This document shows positions 52,600 to 62,469 of a DNA stretch of 64,000 bases, one piece after another (position 1 is the first letter of the stretch; every line of letters begins with the position of its first letter). The DNA comes from Mytilus californianus. Its lineage: Eukaryota; Mollusca; Bivalvia; Mytilida; Mytilidae. The notes beneath the pieces are model-generated. The model was not told the origin of the DNA and made no database searches. It saw only the letters and a program-made list of their open reading frames with translations. The position numbers were made by a program, and so were the translations under genes. The stretch is from the NCBI RefSeq assembly GCF_021869535.1, contig NW_026262581.1, positions 79,575,955-79,639,954 on the forward strand. The letters are read 5' to 3'.

Positions 52600-52680
52600 A
52601 TAAGAAGATGTGGTATGAGTGCAAATGAGACAACTCTCCATCCAAGTCAAAATATTTAAAAAGTAAACAATTATAGGTAT
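52600..52680 (+). repeat. Family-1 subfamily b, 5' stub
   Basis: 'taagaagatgtggtatgagt', 'gagacaactctccatccaag', then lost after 'attatagg'. Confidence 0.75.
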
Positions 52681-52689
52681 GCATGTTTC

Positions 52690-53190
52690 CTGAAACGGTT
52701 TTTGAAAAGACCTAAAATATTGGTTCAAAGTGTATCTCGGTCGTTTCATTGACAAAACTTATTTGATATGGATTACAATCTCTTGTTTCTTTTGTATCAA
52801 TATCTACCAACACTATATCTATCGTTTATATATTATATATAAGTAAATCAGTTTTTTTCCCTGTAGTTCCATCCTTTAATACATACCAAAATCAACAAAT
52901 TAAGATTGTTGTTTCGTAGATAACTGCATGAAAGTAAATAACTTAAATTCTCAGAAGTGTATAATACTAGTAGCAGAAATTTTTACCTGCTCGTTGGTAT
53001 ATGAATCTGGCAATAAATCTTTGATTTGTGAAACTGAAATCATATATATTTGTTCCAACTGTACGATAAAACAAAATTTAATATCTTATACTTAGTTAAG
53101 TTACTGAGAAAAAAGTCCTAAATTAAAAATTATGCCTGGCCACCCAGATTTGAAAATGACTTCAACCGGAGATATGTCACAGTTTTAAAG
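52690..53190. other. No gene recognised
   Basis: AT-rich spacer with no assignable element. Confidence 0.4.
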
Positions 53191-53199
53191 AGAAGCCAT

Positions 53200-53392
53200 G
53201 TTTCATATATTAGTATATACCTATCCTGTAAAATTACAGATGCATGTAGTCTGCATTGGCTTCCATATCTGTTCAGACATAATCAGATACAAGTTTTGAA
53301 GTTTTAAGTTTGACCAAGCCGGTGATTGAATTCACGACATACCGCATTCGTGACTGAGAGCAAGTAACCATGAGACCACCGAAGCGCGGATT
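53200..53392 (-). mobile_element. Probable tRNA-derived SINE (diverged)
   Basis: Minus strand: 'ttcggtggtctcatggttac' gives a near-consensus box A at about 53380-53370, and 'gtgaattcaatcaccggc' a box-B-like motif at about 53336-53321. An unrelated body follows. The tail was not found. Confidence 0.45.
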
Positions 53393-54177
53393 ATTTATTA
53401 TAAGACCAACATTTTGATAATTACAAAATAATTAGATTCAAATATATAAAGTATAACATAAAAGAAATGCATATTTCAGTTAAAAATACTGGTTAAATAA
53501 ATAATTTAACAAAAGTAATATAAATTTTTAAATATCTACCCACAAAAATCTAAAAAGAAAGTTTACGAATAATTTAAAGATATTATCGCACGAGTATAAT
53601 CATTTCCAGTTCAACTGATTTATGCAGCAAACAATTGTTTAGTACAATGCTTTCTCAGATCTTACTTTTCATGTTGTATTGTTATCAGTATTTTGAAAAA
53701 AAAACTAAACACGTTGCGGTCATTGTTTGCTCTGTAACAAGATTGCCCAATAGCATCAATCAATGACAAGAAGATTAGTTTATCAAATTGTAAACAAGTG
53801 TGGACACAGATCAGTGTGGATAGTAATTGTTAATTTTGTGTTATAGTATGTTTGACAGTGTTATCATCACTGAGTGTATGCATTGGTTGTGCCCCTACAA
53901 ATGTTTTTGAACTATTTTTTTTCTTTCACATGTAGGGTTCTAAGTTAAACTGTGTTCCACAGTGACAATCATCTTTATTGCCATGATAAGAATCAGATAA
54001 GAAGCAAAAACTCAAAATTGGCATTGTGCAGGGTTTTTTTTAACAACTTGCCCTTTGGGCAAGTAACCATCATATATTACTTGTCTGAAAGAAACAACAG
54101 TGAACTTGCCTAAATTTTGTACTCTATACTGCCATTTTTAAATGGTAAAAAATAAACATATATATATTCCGCAAATT

Positions 54178-54461
54178 TTTGTTCTGTCTCGCCGGGATTA
54201 TATATATAAGTACGTCTAAACAAGTGACAACTCTACGATAGATCCATCCATTGGATCACCAGTGAAGGTGATACACGGCTGAAAACACATATTATATTCA
54301 TAATTACTCTAAATATCAGCACAACAATGTTAAATCTGCAAATTTGCGGAAGAAAATTGTTTTTGTTCTTCCCTCGCCGGGATTCAAACTCATGCTATTG
54401 GGATATCGAGACAACACCGCCTGCACTGTGTCCAGCGCTCTAGACCACTCGGCCACCTAGA
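54178..54461 (-). mobile_element. tRNA-derived SINE with a well-kept head
   Basis: Minus strand: the head at 54461-54374 starts 'ctaggtggccgagtggtcta' (exact Leu/Ser box A, TGGCCGAGTGG) and has 'gagtttgaatcccggcgagg' as box B. The body continues down to about 54200. There, 'aatcccggcgagacagaaca' (54199-54180) repeats the segment that follows box B in the head ('aatcccggcgagggaagaac'). The element therefore ends in part of a second copy, suggesting a dimer or an insertion into an older copy. It does not fold as a complete tRNA. Confidence 0.7.
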
Positions 54462-54745
54462 CTGTATATATATTTCTCTAATTCTTCGTCAATTTATCCC
54501 TTTCTGCACCCATTGTATAATAAAATTTAATCAACGTGTGGTTCGTTTGATCTCACTTCTTCATTGGTTAAAATCCGATTATGACATAGAATTTTCTTGC
54601 TTTCCTCTAAATTTCCTATTGTGACGGCATGAAAAAAGGCGACCATGCCTGATGACGTCACATAGAAAGAACACATCTTTTTGCAGATCATTCAAAAAGA
54701 AGGAAGAAGTTTGCCTGCATATTGTTTGAAAATCATTAGAGAAAC

Positions 54746-54906
54746 AGATTCCACCACCAAATCTCGTGTAATACGATATTTATCCACTCTCGACAGTTAA
54801 ATTTTAAATATTTAAAACGCTCGGCCAGCCTCGCGTTTTAAATTTGAAAATTTAACTGTCTCGAGTGGATAAATATCGTATCACACTCGATGCAGTGGTA
54901 GAATCT
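54746..54906. repeat. 161 bp foldback (palindromic) element
   Basis: Arms 54746-54820 and 54833-54906 are near-perfect inverted copies. The left arm has 'ccaccaccaaatctcgtgta' and 'gatatttatccactctcgac'; the right has the matching 'gagtggataaatatcgtatc' and 'cactcgatgcagtggtagaa'. The loop is 12 bp, 'tcggccagcctc'. It is probably a foldback MITE. Confidence 0.85.
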
Positions 54907-54909
54907 ATA

Positions 54910-55490
54910 TATATCTATACTACTTAAATAACCGTCGGGGGTCCAATTTGTTAGCCGGCATGACGTAAAACCGACCAATCAAAGAATTCGACTTTATATA
55001 TAACTAATACAGGACAATGGTGGTGTTAAAAAATTACACCATTCCAGGCCCTTTTGTTTTCCACATAATTAATATTAGCAATAATTAACAAGTTCCGGGT
55101 CTCATCCGATACCGATACCAATAGTATATGTCACCTGTTACCTTCTGTTAATCACTCCTCTATAAGGAGAACCTGAATTTCTTCCAGTAGTTTTTTTTAT
55201 ATCTATAATACACTATTTAAGAAGTCTGTTTTCTTCCACCTCAATACCGCTATTTGGTTAATTAGTTAAAAAATTGAATTTAGTTTATAGTAAGTTTATT
55301 GTAGTAAGAAAACCAGGACGGGTTCAAACAGAAATTTTGAAAGCAGAGAAAACTGTGCACCTTACAATCAGCATGGCATTTTCAGAGGACAATACGAATG
55401 CTAAAAAATCCAGACTAAAAATAAGACATTGGTACTTTAATACATTCATGGACCTACGATGTGGCGGGTGTATTCTAGTATATATATATA
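54910..55490. other. No gene recognised
   Basis: Includes 'accgtcgggggtccaatttg' and 'agccggcatgacgtaaaacc', which look like parts of a further repeat, but only one copy is present. The open frame at 55274-55495 ends where the MITE begins and is unrecognised. Confidence 0.35.
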
Positions 55491-55495
55491 CTTAA

Positions 55496-55769
55496 ATAAT
55501 GCAGTGGAACATTTTGCAAATGAACAGAATAATAAATTAGCACCTTTCCTGCTTTTTAACACGAATTTCATGTTTTTGCATGCACAAATCATAAGGAAGA
55601 AATCTTACCAACTTGTTTAACTTGCCAAAATCTTGCTTGGCTGTCAATATATACAAATGCTTTCATTTTATATTCATGCTTTGTAATGCATTTGTATTCG
55701 TGTTAAAAAAAGCAGGAAAGGCGCTAATTTATTATTCTGTTCATTTGCAAAATGTTCACACTGCATTAT
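55496..55769. mobile_element. 274 bp MITE with 71-74 bp terminal inverted repeats and TTAA target-site duplication
   Basis: Left end 55496-55566 starts 'ataatgcagtggaacatttt'; right end 55696-55769 is its inverted copy, ending 'ctgcattat'. Both are flanked by TTAA (55492-55495 and 55770-55773). The arms differ by only a few changes. TTAA duplications are typical of piggyBac-type insertions. There is no transposase, so the element is non-autonomous. The open frame at 55613-55828 crosses it and is not a gene. Confidence 0.85.
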
Positions 55770-56050
55770 TTAAAGTGAGAACTTATTATTCTCACAGTTC
55801 CCGTCTATCTGGAGTAAATGTGTTGTGACACATTAAATACGGAAGAGTTACTGAAATTCGTGAAACTTGTACATGTATACGTACCAATTTGCAAGAAATT
55901 ACTATTAACTCTTTAAAAATCAGAATTGTTAGTTATTTATTAGTTACTAGTAGTATAAACATTTATTGATTTAATCATGTGTCTAGAAATATAGTATAAC
56001 GACCTTAGACGCTCAAAACATACATATGTTATTATACTCCAATGAGGCAA

Positions 56051-56068
56051 CCCCCCCCCCCCCCCCCC
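56051..56068 (+). repeat. C18 homopolymer run
   Basis: Eighteen consecutive C followed by a C/T-rich stretch, 620 bp upstream of the C76-like start codon. Confidence 0.9.
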
Positions 56069-56691
56069 TTCCTCCCCGACTGATTTATTTTACATCAAGG
56101 CCATTTTTTAAAGTCTTTTAAACTTAACTGAATTTTTAAAACAGTATCACAGCTTTATGCTTTTAGTGTCTTAAACATTGTGGTGTGTTTTTGGACTTCT
56201 CATCAAATTTCAAGATAGCTATCCATGATATATACCCTTAATAATACTGTCTTTCAATGGAACATCAAATGTAAGTCTTCTTCCTTTTTTTACATTTTTT
56301 GTAATAGAACACAAACTATTTATGGCAAACCGTGACATCTTCGATATATTTTCGTGAATTTGCGAAAACCGGTAAAGACTCAAATCGGGATAAAATTATG
56401 TAAAATTTGGTCTACCATTGCAATATCTTCAATATTAAACAAGAATATCTTTTCAAATCATCGTTTTAACAAAAATATCCGGAAAAATTTTGAGTTGGTC
56501 ACTCATAATCGTGGTCAGTAACGTCGTTTTCTGTTACGAAAATCGCAAAGGGAATTGGTAGTTTGATTCATTGTCCAATAGTGACGTTGACGTCGTTAGT
56601 TACGATGCCCAGTTACGAAATATTTTTTTCCTTAACTCGGTAGCGTAATTTATTGCAATAGTATATCTGATAATAATAGAAAGCCAAAAAA

Positions 56692-56763
56692 ATGGGAAAA
56701 TCATTGTGGAAGAAAATCAAGTGTAAGAAGTGTTGTCCGAGTTACAAAAACTGGAGAAATGAG
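56692..56763 (+). CDS. C76-like gene, exon 1 (start codon; basic Cys/Lys N-terminus)
   Basis: Encodes 24 residues, MGKSLWKKIKCKKCC onward, and ends in phase 0 at GAG|gtaaga. Gly2 followed by lysines and four nearby cysteines could suit lipid modification and membrane binding, but residue 6 is Trp, not the usual Ser or Thr of a myristoylation site, so this is only a possibility. Confidence 0.7.
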
Positions 56764-59700
56764 GTAAGAAGGTTTACAGCTAATGTTAAATCTGTAATTT
56801 TTCAAGTCCTGATGTTTTCCCGCGAAATGACATTGACTATAGGCTTTGCCATAACTCTTGTAGTTTCGAAATGCGGGTTGAGAAGAAAAGAGATGTATAC
56901 CAGGTTAAAAAATGTTATGCTCTAAATGATTTAATGATATCAATAATTTTTAATGTTATTTTTTATCAAAGAGTCAACATCAAATGTTCGATAATGACCA
57001 ATTACAGTTCTCTTCAATGACATAAATAGTAAATACAAAAGATCGAGGGCAAGACGGAAGACTATTTATTCCCGACCCCCTTCTTTAAAACCAAGCAGAC
57101 ATACACAGTATACATAAGAAAATAGTAAGTAACTTGGTTGAACAGATCAAGTTTTGTTTGAGCTTCTTCAAACCTTCTTCAACTGTTGACAATTGTTATA
57201 CTTACTTATTTAGACAAAGTTCAAACGACACCTGAGTTTTTTGTGCTTTATGATGTTTATATCTTCTTTTTTCTATTCCAGAAGACACAAGTTGCGTCTG
57301 ATGACCTACAGCCAGATTCTGATAGGTGAGTATTTAATACTAGTTTATTACAACAAAGTATGGTATGCGAATAACAAATAACGAAGTTCTTTAAAACAGC
57401 AAGGCCGGGTTCAAATAAACAAGACGCATTTTGCTTTTCTTGGTCAAAAAGTTTTATAAGAAGAAATATATAAAAATAATCTCTTTTTGTTTCCCTTTCT
57501 TGTGCTTCAACCGAATAGATATTAAGATAAAATATCAGTTCTTCATAATATGAAATAAATTGAAATAAAACAAACGAAAACTTATATACGTACTTATATA
57601 ATAACCTTTCATGTCACATAGAGCAATAGCTGAAGACGACAATGCCGCAGAGAATATATCTCAAGGAACAACGCAACCTGGGCAAGCCATTTTAGATATA
57701 TATGAACAAAAAGAAAAAATAGCCGTAGTTGGTCAGAAAGAAGATTTGGATCATGGCGAGGAATTTGTGCCTACGCCTGTCACAAAATTGGATTCCGAGG
57801 AGAAAAATGTTCCAAATCTTGACGCAGAAGAAGAACTACTACTTACATCAGAAACGGAGGGCGAAAGGAAGGAAGAAACAGAAGCAGGTATAGGGGATTT
57901 TGATAACAGCATATGTTTTAAATTGATACAAATCTGCAATTTTGCTATTTAAAGAAATGTGCATATTTAGTATGCGTTTTGAAGCTAGAAATTATAGAAT
58001 CCGATTTTTCTTTAAATCGTTCAAATATTTTGATCTTGTTTATATATGGAAATTAATTCATCTTTCTATCATATACAGTACTTTTTAAGCATTCGTTAAT
58101 TTAAGAAGATGTGAAGTACACACATCAATAAGACAATAACTGAAATTAGAAATGAGCACATGATGTTCACTGTTCACTTTTTGTTCTAGGGGAGGTTCTA
58201 TTAGAGGTTTTACATCATTTTCCATTCAAAAGTATTACCGCTCACCTTTCGAATGACTTTACAATAACAATATATATAGAAATTTTACCCCAGATTTTCA
58301 TAATGAACTGGAATTGACTATGGTTTTATACAACAGTTGGTTAAAATTTCTGACCAGTCGAACAGTTTGGTTTGTTAAATGACTTGCAATTCTCTCAGAG
58401 TTTTTAATGAACTGCAATAGATGGAGCGCAACACCTACTGTCAAGTCACGGTAATAAAGAATTAAAGATTTTTTTATGCAGGATCTCAAGATTTATATTT
58501 TGTAGGAACAGTATGGGACAGCATTAGAAGGGGTAGTATAAGCCAAGCTGATATTACTAGCCCATATTCAAACAACCAGTGTACATCAATAGCGTTGACG
58601 GCTGCAGGAACGAATGAGGTTAAATCAATATCGACCTGGGTGTCTGTAGACATTGACATGGTTTTGTATCAAGGAGATGAAAACCATGACGTTTACAGGT
58701 ATTAACATGGCATTTATTTGATTTTACAAAATCAAACCAACCCTCTTAAATAGAAACCTTCTTTTCCTGATCTTTCGCTGGCAGAATTTTGTTAAACACT
58801 TCTACTTCTAAAAACTAAATCAAAATAAGTATTTACCTCTAATTATTCTGAGAAACTGTTACATATATTGGTCTTAATGCTTAACTGTGAGCTTATATAT
58901 ATATATATACAACAGTACAAAATAGGTTTAGTAGTCGTTATGTTGTTCTAAAGCTAGTTAATAGAAATTTAAAGTAATTGTTCATGAATAAAAAAACTCG
59001 CTAGTAATAGAAAATTAAGGTAGTTGGTCATGTATTGTTTGAGTACGAATTAAAAAAAACTCGTTTAAGTTGACTTTCTTTGTTTTGTTGATTTGGTGAT
59101 GTATTTGTTAGGGTTTTTTTTTTGTGGGGCGTTGTTATTTTTCTAATTTCTTTTTTAGGGGGGGGGGCAGTTTAGTTAACTTGGTATATATGTCTCTGGT
59201 ACACTGTCTTTCGATCAGCGGAAACACAAAAAAAAGTAAAAAAGGTGAAATGAAATTGACAACCACGGAAATAAAACAGTGTAAAAGACTTCTAACAAAG
59301 TTCTACGAACTAACCATTATACATACGTCAACAGATTGATATTTCATGAATCTCTTAGCGAAGACTAAATTGTATCATCAAACCCACAACCATTATACCT
59401 ACTCAATTACATCATCAAAGAAGTTTTATCAGCAGTTCACTGAGAAAAAAATCTTGCTAGTTCGTCCATTCACCAATACCTATTTGTGATTATACAGCAA
59501 TGATAGAATAGGAATTCTAAGCCGTCTTAATATTTGGACAGCTAACAAATTATCATGATATTTGTAAGACACCAGATGATAACTGTAAGATCTAATGGGG
59601 AAACACATTTGTTGGTTTTAAACTGGTGCGGCCGTCATAGTTGGCTTTATTTTTCTCCCTTTTTTCTCTTATTCTTTGAAACTAGTGCTTGCTATGACAG

Positions 59701-60356
59701 TAATAACTTCTTCACTAGTTAAGGTAACGACTTATTTCTCGAAGCGTCTCTATCTCTCAAAGACTAAAAATTTATGACTAGTATTATTTTTAACTTATTT
59801 ACTTTAAAAAATTTAAACTAGTGATTGAAGAGTTTCTTTTTCATATCGTTTTAACTCTCCTAAATTTTCTTTTCTTTGCAGATCACTTTTCAAAGTTTCG
59901 TCTGATCTCGATGCGAGAATCTCTCTCGACGATATTGCTTTAAGGGGTAGTATCCCCGTCTTTTTGTCTACGATCGTAGCTGTTGCAAAAATAACCGATA
60001 TATGGCGAGGCATACTGTTTTATCCAGACAACATGAGCATTACTGAATTTGATAAAATTTCAATACCACTATTATCAGAAGTTTTGGCGGCCCACCTAAC
60101 ACAAAATTCCCCAATGATTGTCACGATAGGCGAATTCTCAATAGCTTTCATCAAAGAAGGAGATCGAATTTGGCTGTTTGACAGTCACTGTAGAAGTGAG
60201 ACTGGTGAAAGGTGTGTTCCTTTAGGTACTGGAAAGGCGTTCACGGTGCCATTTGACGACATCGGTCAAATTGCGGAATATTTAGAAAGGGAATATAGAA
60301 ATAGTAACGAATACCAGGCAGTCAGTATTCAATATTCTTTCCCTGCACTGGATTAA
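56692..60356 (+). CDS. Five-exon gene: papain-like cysteine protease with peptidase C76-like (deubiquitinase-type) domain
   Basis: Spliced model 56692-56763, 57282-57325, 57622-57887, 58506-58698 (or from 58482), 59882-60356. All junctions are GT..AG and all codon phases agree, giving 349 aa (357 with the earlier exon-4 acceptor). The start has a good context (A at -3, G at +4). Seen: residues 1-24 are basic and Cys/Lys-rich; about 39-128 are acidic and probably disordered; about 129-349 form the domain. In the 349-aa numbering, Cys153 lies in 'NNQCTSIAL' and Asp292/His294 in 'WLFDSHCR'. Known: family C76 enzymes use a Cys plus an Asp-x-His pair about 140 residues later and cleave ubiquitin or NEDD8; the 141-residue spacing here fits. 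Inferred: an active deubiquitinase-like hydrolase, perhaps held at membranes by the basic Cys-rich N-terminus. Alternative: a protease domain captured from a transposon (similar domains occur beside Pif1/Helitron-type genes). A possible AATAAA lies at 60530-60535. Confidence 0.8.
57282..57325 (+). CDS. C76-like gene, exon 2 (44 nt micro-exon)
   Basis: Acceptor at ttctattccag, donor at GATAG|gtgagt. It encodes KTQVASDDLQPDSD plus two bases of an Arg codon that is completed by the first base of exon 3. The exact phase match is the main support for an exon this short. Confidence 0.65.
57622..57887 (+). CDS. C76-like gene, exon 3 (acidic linker)
   Basis: Acceptor at gtcacatag, donor at GCAG|gtatag. 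It codes for a Glu/Asp-rich, low-complexity stretch of about 89 residues with no recognisable fold, ending in phase 1. The open frame runs on past the donor to a stop at 57952, so intron retention would give a short protein lacking the protease domain. Confidence 0.75.
58506..58698 (+). CDS. C76-like gene, exon 4 (catalytic cysteine)
   Basis: Carries the putative nucleophile Cys153 in 'NNQCTSIAL' and the following 'LYQGDENHD' segment, which resembles the D..LY..GD region of C76-like domains. Donor at TACAG|gtatta, phase 2. Two acceptors work in the same frame: ttttgtag before 58506, and atgcag before 58482, the latter behind a better pyrimidine tract and adding eight residues (SQDLYFVG). I cannot tell which is used. 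Confidence 0.75.
58894..58909. repeat. TA dinucleotide run inside the last intron of the C76-like gene
   Basis: About eight TA units within the intron between exons 4 and 5. Confidence 0.8.
59882..60356 (+). CDS. C76-like gene, exon 5 (Asp-Ser-His motif, stop)
   Basis: Acceptor ttctttgcag after a long pyrimidine tract. The exon codes for 157 residues plus a split Arg codon and ends at TAA (60354-60356). It has the alternating hydrophobic pattern of beta strands ('PMIVTIGEFSIAFI', 'RIWLFDSHCR') followed by a helical stretch ('FDDIGQIAEYLEREY'), typical of the second half of a C76 or papain-like fold. Asp292 and His294 are intact. Confidence 0.85.
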
Positions 60357-60529
60357 ACAACTACAGGGACACAGGAGATAGATGCTCTGGAAAACGAATT
60401 GAGTATCAAATAAGTCATAAATATTAGCCCAAGAGGAGCGACTACATTATTAATGGGGTAAGTTGCCTGTTTATCTTTATATTTACTTTCAGCTTTGGTA
60501 AAAAGGGGTACCGGTCAGTCACGGTGGTC

Positions 60530-60535
60530 AATAAA
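60530..60535 (+). promoter_or_regulatory. Candidate polyadenylation signal of the C76-like gene
   Basis: AATAAA hexamer 174 nt downstream of the stop codon, the first canonical one I found after the gene. Placement is plausible for a short 3' UTR, but no transcript supports it. Confidence 0.35.
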
Positions 60536-60769
60536 GGGGATACATTATTTATTGAAGACTAGCGAAAGATTAAAAAATAGTGAAAATTTGCTAGTTTTTT
60601 TATTCTTCTATATAGAGTTTTCTACAACCGTCATAACCACTCATGCTATTCTATTTAACAAGACCTGATGCCACTGACACAATTTGTAAAAGGTTAGCAA
60701 AATAAATTGTGACCTCCGATTTTTTTGCTTTGGAAAATTGACAATTTCTTAAATTTTGAGAGAAAAAAA

Positions 60770-60800
60770 TTGACCCCCCCCCCAAAACAATTTTTTTTTT
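60770..60800 (+). repeat. C run followed by T run (low complexity)
   Basis: A ten-C run, an A-rich break and a T run. Confidence 0.8.
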
Positions 60801-60837
60801 ACCCACCCTCCTCCAAAAAATTAATTAATTACACTTA

Positions 60838-61258
60838 AACACAAGTTAATGTCTGAAAACTAGAAAAATGCTTGTTTTAGACCCTTTTTGGCCCCTAATT
60901 CCTGAACGGTTTGGGCAATACCCCCAAAATGAATCCCAACCTTCTACTTGTGGTATTGAACCTTGTGGTACAATATCAGAGCAATCAAAATACTTATACA
61001 CAAGTTATTGTCCTGAAACTAGAAAAATGCTTGTTTTGGCCCCTTTTTAACCCTTAATTCCTAAACGGTTGGGACCATCACCCCCAAAAACAATCCCAAC
61101 CTTCCTTTTGTGGTATTGAACCTTTTGGTTAAATTTCATAGAGATCCATACGCTTAAACTAAAGTTATTGTCCGGAAACCAAATGTCTTCAGACGACGCT
61201 GACGCCGACGACGACGTGATACCAATATACGACCGCAAAAATTGTTTGCGGTCGTATA
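60838..61258 (+). repeat. Two tandem units (159 bp offset) ending in a hairpin
   Basis: 'tagaaaaatgcttgtttt' occurs at 60861 and 61020; 'aatcccaacctt' and 'tgtggtattgaacctt' recur in step. After the second unit comes a GAC/GCC-rich stretch ('gacgctgacgccgacgacga') and a hairpin at 61226-61258 with arms 'tatacgaccgcaaa' and 'tttgcggtcgtata'. The open frames in both strands come from this repeat. Confidence 0.8.
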
Positions 61259-61261
61259 AAA

Positions 61262-62330
61262 ATCTTACATAAAATAGGCAAGCTATGAAAGTTACAGTGT
61301 TATGGGTGAAATAAGTTTCTTTAAACTGAAAAAAAAACCAAACACTATCATGTGAAAGAGATTAGTATTTAATGGTATTGTGTGCCTCCTATTTTGTTTT
61401 TGGTCTGTAACATGGATTTTACCATTCATTTACAAATGGTAGCATCTTGCTGAAGCAAGTGATACCAGCTTTTTCTCCTTTTAATTGCTGGATGATTATA
61501 ACCAAATATAAACGTCTGAGATTGTTGGAACTTCAATGATCTTCTCGAAAATAACTCAACAGAGAAGACCAAAAGCCGGATTTCTACTGAAACAATATGC
61601 GAAAATCAAAAAAGTTACAACTAAGTGCAAGATAACATTATCTTTAATAAAATTATTTTTAATATGTTTGAATCTATGCAAAAAGATTTTACGTTGAGGA
61701 CATTTACAAAGTTAATTAGTGCCCATTTAAATACAAATATCCATATGGAACCAAGGATTTCTTACTATTTAAATCCTTGATGGGACTTACTATTTTTTCT
61801 GAGCTGATCTCAACTGAAGATCACCGGAGACGTAGTTGATGGAATGTGAAAATTTATTTTTAGGGTACAGATTGCACAAAGTCAAATATAATGCATATAG
61901 TCATTGGCTGGTAAGCTGGCTATATGTATCCACATGTTTTTTTGGTACACACAACAAAGTGAAGAGAGGTGTCATTCTTTAGATTCTATACATACACATG
62001 CCAAGAAATTTGCACAACAAAATCACACAAAAACCAATGGAACAGAACTGTTATTGCTGTTCTTCAAGGAGCAAAAAAACTCTCACCTCACTGCAAGTTA
62101 AAGACGGCCCCTAGCACCGGTTTCAGCAGAATTCTTAGCAAACTGAAATAATTCGGATAGCCTTTGTAATAGGTGTAAGTATTGGTTAATTCCATACAAG
62201 AAAACCATTTTATTAAAAGTTGTTAAAATTTCAGAAAGTAGTGCATGTTGCATGAATCTAATTGTTATATCTTCATTTTTTGAAAAAAGGAGAAAACTCA
62301 AATTAAAATATTGTCTAAATATCAAAATAA
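61262..62330. other. No gene recognised
   Basis: AT-rich DNA; short open frames at 61904-62151 are unremarkable. Confidence 0.4.
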
Positions 62331-62335
62331 AATTT

Positions 62336-62460
62336 TGAGATTTGGTATGATTTCCAAAGAGACAGCTAACCACTGATATCAAATTATGTAGATGTTAGCA
62401 ACTAAAGGTCACTGTGCCTTCAGCAATGACCATAGCTCATTTTGCAAGGCAAACTAAAAA
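62336..62460 (+). repeat. Degraded family-1 repeat
   Basis: 'gatttggtatgatttccaaa', 'gagacagctaacc', 'aaaggtcactgtgccttcag' and 'caatgaccatagctcat' follow the family-1 order with many changes. Confidence 0.6.
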
Positions 62461-62469
62461 ATGCCTCGA

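Noticed and set aside
54374-54461. Possible tRNA gene (exact Leu-type box A, good box B)
   Set aside because: No complete cloverleaf can be formed and the sequence runs into a SINE body; the same applies at 28025-28103.
56692-60356. Reading the C76-like gene as an integrated herpesvirus fragment
   Set aside because: It has four spliceosomal introns, no neighbouring viral genes and a non-viral N-terminus; a cellular or transposon-derived gene fits better.
61047-61238. Minus-strand frame across the tandem unit, and the plus-strand frame at 60868-61050
   Set aside because: Both come from the duplicated repeat unit and change frame between its copies.
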